Below, in pieces: positions 59,079 through 64,000 of a stretch of 64,000 nt of DNA; position 1 is the stretch's first letter, and each line of letters starts with the position of its first letter. The notes under the pieces were generated by a model that had not been told where the DNA came from, made no database searches, and worked only from the letters and a program-made list of their open reading frames with translations. The translations under genes were made by a program, and so were the position numbers. The stretch comes from Streptomyces sp. ISL-1 (GTDB lineage Bacteria > Actinomycetota > Actinomycetes > Streptomycetales > Streptomycetaceae), in contig NZ_JAGGOI010000038.1 in assembly GCF_018614585.1 (NCBI RefSeq), forward strand, positions 1 through 64,000, read 5' to 3'.

Positions 59079-59252
59079 ATGAAGACGACGACGATGTTCC
59101 GCAACATAGCCAACCCCCGGCGCACCACCCTCGCGCATCTCAAGGACGCGGAGGAGCTGCAGACGCCGGAGCAGCTGGAGCACACGCTCGATCTTCCCAC
59201 CCGGACGGCCAACCCCCGCCGCACGATCCTGGTGGATGCCCCCGCCCAGTAA
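59079..59252 (+). CDS. Small protein with duplicated ANPRRT motif (57 aa)
   Basis: ATG 59079 to TAA 59250-59252. The protein contains NIANPRRTTLAHLKDAEELQ and later TRTANPRRTILVDAPAQ, so ANPRRT[TI]L occurs near both ends around an acidic/Leu helix (TPEQLEHTLDLP). I believe relatives are conserved next to the FAH/gltX genes in other Streptomyces, from memory. An upstream ATG (59046) is possible, but the start near MKTTTMFRN looks better. Function unknown. Confidence 0.65.
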   Translation: MKTTTMFRNIANPRRTTLAHLKDAEELQTPEQLEHTLDLPTRTANPRRTILVDAPAQ

Positions 59253-59359
59253 TACGCGAGGTGGTGTCCCCACCAATACGCGAGGCGGTCCGCGCACCCG
59301 CGTTAGCCTGGAGCGTCAGACTCCAGTCAGCGCAATCAGAAGAGGGGCACCCGCATCCC

Positions 59360-60145
59360 GTGCGCATCGCCAGGTTCTCCATCGACGGCAATGTCGCCTT
59401 CGGCGCGGTCGAGGGCGAAGGTACCGGTGACTCAGCCGGCCTCGTCCTCGACATCATCAAGGGCATCCCGTTCGCGGACTTCGAGCTCTCCGGCACGAAG
59501 GTCCCGCTGAGCAAGGTCCGGCTGCTGCCGCCCGTGCTTCCCAACAAGGTCGTGGCCTTCGGCCGCAACTACGCGGAGCACGCGGCGGAGCTCGGCCACG
59601 AAGTCCCCGACGCGCCGTTCGCGTTCTTCAAGCCGTCCACTTCGGTGGTCGGTCCCGGCGACCCGATCGCGTACCCCTCCTTCTCCAGCGAACTGCACCA
59701 CGAGGCCGAACTGGCCGTGGTCATCGGCCGGATGTGCCGCGAGGTCCCGCGCGAGCGCGTCAAGGACGTCATCCTCGGCTACACCTGCGCCAATGACGTC
59801 ACCGCGCGTGATGTGCAACGGCGCGAGAAGCAATGGGCCAGGGCAAAGGGCTTCGACAGCTCCTGCCCGCTCGGCCCCTGGGTGGAGACCGACCTCGACC
59901 CGAGCGACCTCGCCATCCAGTGCACGGTCAACGGCGAACAGCGCCAGCTCGGCCGTACGAGCCAGATGATCCACTCCATCGAGGACCTGATCGTCAACAT
60001 CACTGAGGCCATGACGCTGCTCCCCGGCGACGTGATCCTCACCGGCACCCCCGCCGGGGTCGGCCCTCTCGACGTCGGCGACGAGGTCGCCGTCACCATT
60101 CAAGGCATCGGCACTCTCACCAACAAGGTGATCAAGCGTGACTAA
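59360..60145 (+). CDS. Fumarylacetoacetate hydrolase (FAH) family protein
   Basis: A 261-residue metal-dependent hydrolase or decarboxylase of the FAH fold. Metal-binding acids lie in FSSELHHEAELAVVIGR and YTCANDVTARDVQRRE; KGFDSSCPLGPWVET, VILTGTPAGVGPLDVGDEV and FGRNYAEHAAELG are family hallmarks. Typical members hydrolyse acylpyruvates or decarboxylate oxaloacetate. GTG 59360 follows AGAGGGG. Its last codons overlap gltX by 8 bp, so translation is coupled. Confidence 0.93.
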   Translation: MRIARFSIDGNVAFGAVEGEGTGDSAGLVLDIIKGIPFADFELSGTKVPLSKVRLLPPVLPNKVVAFGRNYAEHAAELGHEVPDAPFAFFKPSTSVVGPGDPIAYPSFSSELHHEAELAVVIGRMCREVPRERVKDVILGYTCANDVTARDVQRREKQWARAKGFDSSCPLGPWVETDLDPSDLAIQCTVNGEQRQLGRTSQMIHSIEDLIVNITEAMTLLPGDVILTGTPAGVGPLDVGDEVAVTIQGIGTLTNKVIKRD

Positions 60146-61613
60146 CGGATCCGTCCGCGTACGTTTCTGTCCTTCGCCGACCGGCAACCCGCATGTGGGT
60201 CTGGTCCGCACCGCCCTGTTCAACTGGGCCTTCGCCCGGCACAACGGCGGCACCATGGTCTTCCGCATCGAGGACACCGACGCGGCCCGCGACTCCGAGG
60301 AGTCGTACGGCCAGCTGCTCGACTCGATGCGCTGGCTCGGCCTGGACTGGGACGAGGGTCCCGAGGTCGGCGGCCCGCACACCCCCTACCGCCAGTCGCA
60401 GCGGATGGACATCTACAAGGACGTCGCAGAGAAGCTGATGTCCGGCGGTTACGCCTACGAGTGCTTCTGCACCGCCGTCGAGCTGGAGGCCCGCCGGGAC
60501 GCCGCCCGCCTGGCCGGCAAGCCGTCCGGCTACGACGGCACCTGCCGCAACCTCTCCGCCGAGCGCATCGCGCGGTACAAATCCGAAGGCCGACCGGCCA
60601 TCGTCCGCTTCAAGATGCCCGACGAGCAGATCACCTTCACGGACCTGGTCCGCGGCGAGCTCACCTTCTCCCCGGACAACGTCCCGGACTACGGCATCGT
60701 CCGCGCCAACGGCGCCCCTCTCTACACGCTGGTCAATCCGGTCGACGACGCGCTGATGGAGATCACGCACGTTCTGCGCGGCGAGGACCTGCTGTCCTCC
60801 ACCCCGCGCCAGATCGCGCTCTACAAGGCGCTGATCGAGCTGGGCATCGCCAAGCAGATCCCGGCCTTCGGCCACCTGCCGTACGTGATGGGTGAGGGCA
60901 ACAAGAAGCTCTCCAAGCGCGACCCGGAGGCGTCCCTCAACGTCTACCGCGAGCGCGGCTTCCTCCCCGAGGGCCTGATCAACTACCTCTCGCTGCTCGG
61001 CTGGTCCTTCTCCGCCGACCAGGACGTCTTCTCGGTCTCCGAGTTGGTCGAGAGGTTCGACATCGCGGACGTCAACGCCAACCCGGCCCGCTTCGACCTG
61101 AAGAAGGCGGAAGCGATCAACGCCGACCACATCCGCCGGCTGGATGTGAAGGACTTCATCGAGGCGTGCCGCCCCTGGCTGCGGGCCCCGCACGCCAACT
61201 GGGCCCCGGAGAAGTTCGACGAGGCGGCCTGGCAGGCGATCGCCCCGCACGCCCAGACCCGGCTGACCGTCCTCTCCGACATCACGGCCAATGTCGACTT
61301 CCTCTTCCTGGACGCGCCGGTCGAGGACGAGGCGTCCTGGGCGAAGGCGATGAAGGAGGGCTCGGACGCGCTGCTCCGTACGGCCCGCGAGAAGCTGGCC
61401 GACGCGGACTGGTCCAGCCCGGAGTCGCTCAAGAGCGCGGTCCTCGCGGCCGGCGAGGAGCACGGCCTGAAGCTCGGCAAGGCCCAGGCCCCGGTCCGAG
61501 TCGCGGTCACCGGCCGCACGGTGGGCCTGCCGCTGTTCGAGTCGCTGGAGATCCTGGGCAAGGGGAAGGCGCTGTCGCGCATCGACGAGGCGTTGGTGAA
61601 GCTGGCCGCCTGA
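60138..61613 (+). CDS. gltX: Glutamyl-tRNA synthetase
   Basis: A 491-residue class I synthetase. The HIGH-type motif is FCPSPTGNPHVGLVRTALFN and the KMSKS-type is KLSKRDPEASLNVY. In actinobacteria GluRS is usually non-discriminating: it charges tRNA-Glu and mischarges tRNA-Gln, which GatCAB then amidates. Five tRNA-Gln/Glu genes lie 0.9-1.4 kb downstream, on the same strand. GTG 60138 overlaps the FAH gene. Confidence 0.97.
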   Translation: MTNGSVRVRFCPSPTGNPHVGLVRTALFNWAFARHNGGTMVFRIEDTDAARDSEESYGQLLDSMRWLGLDWDEGPEVGGPHTPYRQSQRMDIYKDVAEKLMSGGYAYECFCTAVELEARRDAARLAGKPSGYDGTCRNLSAERIARYKSEGRPAIVRFKMPDEQITFTDLVRGELTFSPDNVPDYGIVRANGAPLYTLVNPVDDALMEITHVLRGEDLLSSTPRQIALYKALIELGIAKQIPAFGHLPYVMGEGNKKLSKRDPEASLNVYRERGFLPEGLINYLSLLGWSFSADQDVFSVSELVERFDIADVNANPARFDLKKAEAINADHIRRLDVKDFIEACRPWLRAPHANWAPEKFDEAAWQAIAPHAQTRLTVLSDITANVDFLFLDAPVEDEASWAKAMKEGSDALLRTAREKLADADWSSPESLKSAVLAAGEEHGLKLGKAQAPVRVAVTGRTVGLPLFESLEILGKGKALSRIDEALVKLAA

Positions 61614-61623
61614 GCGGGCGGTG

Positions 61624-61776
61624 CGCCGATACCGTCGGATCATGGCGATTCGCGCGGTCCTCTGGGGCATGGACGCTGCATTCGTCGGGGGATGACCCCG
61701 AACCCCCCAGCAAGGGTGCGGCGCGCCGGTACTGTCGGATCATGGCGATTCGCGCGGTCCTCTGGGACATCGACGA
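61624..61776 (+). repeat. Direct repeat duplicating the promoter and start of the HAD gene
   Basis: About 53 bp around ATGGCGATTCGCGCGGTCCT (ATG at 61642) recur exactly 100 bp downstream (ATG at 61742), with four mismatches. Both copies carry a TANNNT -10 (TACCGT 61630-61635; TACTGT 61730-61735) 6 bp before the ATG. The first copy reads 17 codons and stops at TGA; the second opens the real gene. Confidence 0.9.
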
Positions 61777-62461
61777 CACGATCTTCGACTACACCAGCGC
61801 CGACCGCGTCGGCATGCAACAGCATCTGCGAATTGAGGGCCTGCCCAACGGATACGACTCCGTCGGGCAGGCCCTCGATGCGTGGCGCGAGCTCACCGAG
61901 CTGCACTGGGCCCGCTTCGCCGGCGGCGAGACCGACTTCCTGGGGCAGCGCCGCGACCGCGTCCGCGACTTTCTCGGTACGCCGCTGAGCGACGCCGACG
62001 CCGATGCCTGGTTCGACCGGCATGTCACCCACTACGAGGCCGCCTGGTCGCTCTTCCCGGACACCGTGCCCGTTCTCGACCTGCTCGCGGACGACTACCG
62101 CCATGCGGTCCTGTCCAACTCCAGCATCCACAACCAGGACCGCAAGCTGCGCGTTCTCGGTGTACGGGACCGGTTCGAGGCCGTCGTGTGCTCCGTCGAG
62201 CTGGGCGTGTCCAAACCCGAAGCCCGCGCCTTTCACGCGGCCTGCGACGAGCTCGCGCTCGCGCCGCACGAGGTCGCCTATGTAGGGGACCAACCCGACA
62301 TCGACGCGCAGGGCGCCGTCGCCGCCGGACTGGCCGGGATCTGGCTGGACCGCACCGGTCTTGGCGGCCGCCCCGAGCTCGCCCGTATCACCGGACTCGC
62401 CCAGCTCCCCGGCCTGCTGCGCGGCGATACCCGTTTTGGAGTGCCGGACACCTTCGGGTAA
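61742..62461 (+). CDS. HAD-superfamily hydrolase
   Basis: A 239-residue phosphatase-type HAD protein: motif I VLWDIDDTIFDY, motif II AVLSNSSIHNQD, Lys in LGVSKPEARAFHAACDEL, motif III VAYVGDQPDIDAQGAVAAGL, with a helical cap between. The substrate is unknown. ATG 61742 has no ribosome site but a TACTGT -10 six bases before it, so it is probably leaderless. Confidence 0.9.
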   Translation: MAIRAVLWDIDDTIFDYTSADRVGMQQHLRIEGLPNGYDSVGQALDAWRELTELHWARFAGGETDFLGQRRDRVRDFLGTPLSDADADAWFDRHVTHYEAAWSLFPDTVPVLDLLADDYRHAVLSNSSIHNQDRKLRVLGVRDRFEAVVCSVELGVSKPEARAFHAACDELALAPHEVAYVGDQPDIDAQGAVAAGLAGIWLDRTGLGGRPELARITGLAQLPGLLRGDTRFGVPDTFG

Positions 62462-62521
62462 TGTTCTTCCTGCGCCGCCCGAGAGGATCGAGAGATCCGG
62501 CAGGGGAGCGCAAGCCAAACA

Positions 62522-62546
62522 AACCCCCTCCAGGGGGTTGAGTTTT
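62522..62546 (+). terminator. Terminator before the tRNA cluster
   Basis: AACCCCC and GGGGGTT around a TCCA loop, followed by GAGTTTT, just upstream of the first tRNA gene and 60 bp after the HAD stop. Confidence 0.6.
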
Positions 62547-62548
62547 GG

Positions 62549-62620
62549 TGGGCTATGGTGTAATTGGCAGCACGACGGTTTCTGGTTCCGTTAGTCTAGG
62601 TTCGAGTCCTGGTAGCCCAG
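62549..62620 (+). tRNA. tRNA-Gln (CTG)
   Basis: 72 bases. Acceptor TGGGCTA pairs with TAGCCCA, discriminator G. Anticodon loop TTCTGGT has CTG at its centre. T-arm contains GGTTCGAGTCC. CCA is not encoded. The innermost anticodon-stem pair is T-T, unlike the second tRNA-Gln gene. Confidence 0.93.
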
Positions 62621-62641
62621 CTCGCAGAGTTCTTCTGCAAA

Positions 62642-62714
62642 GCCCCCGTTGTGTAGCGGCCTAGCACGCTGCCCTCTCAAGGCAGTAGCGCCGGTTCGAA
62701 TCCGGTCGGGGGTA
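62642..62714 (+). tRNA. tRNA-Glu (CTC), copy 1
   Basis: 73 bases. Acceptor GCCCCCG pairs with CGGGGGT, discriminator A. Anticodon loop CTCTCAA gives CTC; stem CTGCC/GGCAG. T-arm GGTTCGAATCC. CCA not encoded. Confidence 0.94.
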
Positions 62715-62797
62715 CAGATCCATCCCGTTGATCATCAGGGTCGCACCCAATGATCATGCGGTGACATCACCCGGCTCCGCCGGGTGGGATCGCTAGG

Positions 62798-62870
62798 GCC
62801 CCCGTTGTGTAGCGGCCTAGCACGCCGCCCTCTCAAGGCGGTAGCGCCGGTTCGAATCCGGTCGGGGGTA
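62798..62870 (+). tRNA. tRNA-Glu (CTC), copy 2
   Basis: Same as copy 1 except anticodon stem CCGCC/GGCGG, a compensated pair change. 73 bases. Confidence 0.94.
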
Positions 62871-62886
62871 CTGGTCTAAACCACCA

Positions 62887-62958
62887 TGGCCTATGGTGTA
62901 ATTGGCAACACTACGGTTTCTGGTACCGTCATTCTAGGTTCGAGTCCTGGTAGGCCAG
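62887..62958 (+). tRNA. tRNA-Gln (CTG), second gene
   Basis: 72 bases. Acceptor TGGCCTA/TAGGCCA, discriminator G; anticodon stem ACGGT/ACCGT fully paired, loop TTCTGGT with CTG. Differs from the first tRNA-Gln at about nine positions, with compensating acceptor changes. Confidence 0.93.
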
Positions 62959-62978
62959 CTCGCAGAGTTCATCCGCAG

Positions 62979-63051
62979 GCCCCCGTTGTGTAGCGGCCTA
63001 GCACGCCGCCCTCTCAAGGCGGTAGCGCCGGTTCGAATCCGGTCGGGGGTA
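62979..63051 (+). tRNA. tRNA-Glu (CTC), copy 3
   Basis: Identical to copy 2 over 73 bases. The last tRNA gene of the cluster, followed by a strong terminator. Confidence 0.94.
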
Positions 63052-63058
63052 CGCATCG

Positions 63059-63090
63059 AAGAGGCCCTCCGCGCATGCGGAGGGCCTCTT
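63059..63090 (+). terminator. Terminator of the tRNA cluster
   Basis: A perfect 14-bp stem, AAGAGGCCCTCCGC and GCGGAGGGCCTCTT, around GCAT, 8 bp after the last tRNA. Confidence 0.85.
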
Positions 63091-63161
63091 CGCGTCAGCC
63101 CTCTCATCCTCCTCCTGCCTCCCTCCTTCCTCCTGCGCCCGCAGCGGCGGATACTCCGCGC

Positions 63162-63515
63162 ATGGAGGCTGCTGACGCGGAACCACTCGTACGCACAGCG
63201 GAGTTACGCATCACCCGCATCCGCCGGCCGCCCGGTCTGAGGATCGAGGGAGTGGTGGATGTCCACGCGCACCGCCATCTGCGCGGCGCGCTCGATGTCA
63301 TTGCGTCCGTCGAAGGTGATCTCCAACTCGAGCTTTCCCGACTGGAGTTCCTGGATCTCGGCGGACTGCGCATGCTGATCGGCTTCGCCCGGACGCGAAA
63401 CTCGGGTCACCACGTGGAGTTGACCGGCCTCGCCCCGCATCTGCGGAATGTGATCTCGCTGGTCGGCTGGGACGAGACACCCGGTCTGTGGCTGGGAGAC
63501 CACCGTGTCAACTGA
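63162..63515 (+). CDS. STAS-domain protein (anti-sigma factor antagonist type)
   Basis: 117 residues. STAS core: LRIEGVVDVHAHRHLRGALD, DLQLELSRLEFLDLGGLRML and GHHVELTGLAPHLRNVISLV. The usual phosphorylatable Ser (D-S-S/T) is replaced by D-L-G in FLDLGGLRML, so classical SpoIIAA-type phosphorylation is unlikely; MlaB-like or phospho-independent use is possible. ATG 63162 has no ribosome site, and GATACT lies 7 bp upstream, suggesting a leaderless mRNA. The next gene start overlaps its end by 11 bp. Confidence 0.82.
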   Translation: MEAADAEPLVRTAELRITRIRRPPGLRIEGVVDVHAHRHLRGALDVIASVEGDLQLELSRLEFLDLGGLRMLIGFARTRNSGHHVELTGLAPHLRNVISLVGWDETPGLWLGDHRVN

Positions 63516-64000
63516 TCAGTCCCACAACGGATTTGTTCACCATGCCTGTCTGCCTGCCTGTACGGCGAAGACGAGGAATTCCTGGCGATGGCCGTGCCGT
63601 TCGCCGAGGAGGGGCTCACCGCCGGGGAGCCGGTGCTCGCCGTGACCACGGCCGCCAACATCCAACTCCTGCGGGACGCACTGGGACAGTGGGCCGGCGC
63701 TCTCGACACCGCCGACACCGCGTACTTCGGCCGCCGCGGGTGGACCGGTGGGCGGAGTCGCCGCGTTCCTGCGGTGCTCGAACCGGTACGGGGAGCCGGG
63801 CCGCCCGGTGCGGATGATCGGCGGGCCCGTGTGGGCGGGGAAGTGCCCACGCCAGATCGCCGAGTGGAAGCGGTGGGTGTCCGGGCTCAATGAGCTGCTC
63901 GCGCACACCGACGCCCGACTGATCTGCGCGTACGACACCAGGACCGTGTCCGACCACGTCGTCGAGGCCGCCTGGGCGACCCCGCCCGCACCATGTGGTG
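63505..64000 (+). pseudogene. MEDS/RsbA-type regulatory protein, frameshifted and cut by the window end
   Basis: GTG 63505 opens a frame encoding STDQSHNGFVHHACL, then an 8-bp expansion of CCTG repeats (about 63551-63560) shifts the frame. YGEDEEFLAMAVPFAEEGLT and GEPVLAVTTAANIQLLRDAL continue in a second frame to about 63745. GVAAFLRCSNRYGEPGRPVR and MIGGPVWAGKCPRQIAEWKR follow in the original frame to the window end. This is the MEDS-domain layout of proteins annotated as RsbA-family anti-sigma regulators that follow STAS genes. Two compensating shifts with a stop between make the gene non-functional as read, unless the shift is a sequence error or phase-variable. Confidence 0.75.

Overview
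The window is a piece of a Streptomyces chromosome. GC is very high and concentrated at third codon positions, GTG and TTG starts are common, several starts look leaderless, and two complete conservon operons are present, a hallmark of the genus. From memory, the gene order (c-di-GMP enzyme, ilvB-ilvN-ilvC-serA, proline catabolism, leuB-ilvE, fused urease, cimA, accB-accE, two conservons, gltX, tRNAs) matches the S. coelicolor SCO5511-SCO5550 neighbourhood. No alignment could be run, so synteny is recollection and not a measurement.

Layout. Positions 1-3.9 kb: the 3' tip of an IS630-type transposase, a small DUF6191 protein, a lipoprotein sugar dehydrogenase, an aldo/keto reductase and a 2-hydroxyacid dehydrogenase. 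4-12.7 kb: a membrane PAS-GGDEF-EAL protein with a degenerate EAL half, then ilvB-ilvN-ilvC behind a leader-peptide attenuator, and serA. 12.8-17.4 kb: a PucR regulator divergent from proline dehydrogenase and P5C dehydrogenase, with two related palindromes between them. 17.4-20.3 kb: an ArsR/SRPBCC pair, an AAC(2')-like acetyltransferase, and two truncated genes that look like the scar of one deletion. 20.4-22.9 kb: leuB (probably leaderless) and ilvE (with a possible leader peptide). 23.4-29 kb: fused ureAB, ureC, agmatine deiminase, TetR and MFS genes without urease accessory genes. 29-31.4 kb: two tandem-repeat blocks, a terminator/attenuator and cimA.

31.4-46 kb is rich in secreted and accessory functions: GH30, LacI and GH3 glucan genes, a lipase-like hydrolase, a Gly-rich membrane protein, a methyltransferase, an XRE/DUF397 pair, a YceI protein, a small secreted LAS-type peptidase candidate, a Tat-exported GH64 glucanase behind a 16-bp LacI-type palindrome, and a broken PL8 lyase. 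46-48 kb: accB and accE. 48.3-58.5 kb: two tandem conservons (cvnA-B-C-D twice) on the minus strand; their CvnB and CvnD proteins are nearly identical while CvnA and CvnC have diverged. 59-64 kb: a small repeated-motif protein, an FAH-family hydrolase overlapping gltX, a HAD hydrolase whose promoter and start are duplicated 100 bp upstream, five Gln/Glu tRNA genes, a STAS protein and a frameshifted MEDS/RsbA-type gene that runs off the end.

The main metabolic theme is branched-chain amino acids: ilvBNC, leuB, ilvE and cimA make up most of the pathway, and three of these loci carry recognisable leader or promoter control. A second theme is extracellular beta-glucan breakdown (GH30, GH3, GH64) under LacI-type control. 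A third is signalling (c-di-GMP, conservons, STAS/MEDS). Several decayed genes (12.8, 19.5, 45.4 and 63.5 kb) show ongoing loss.
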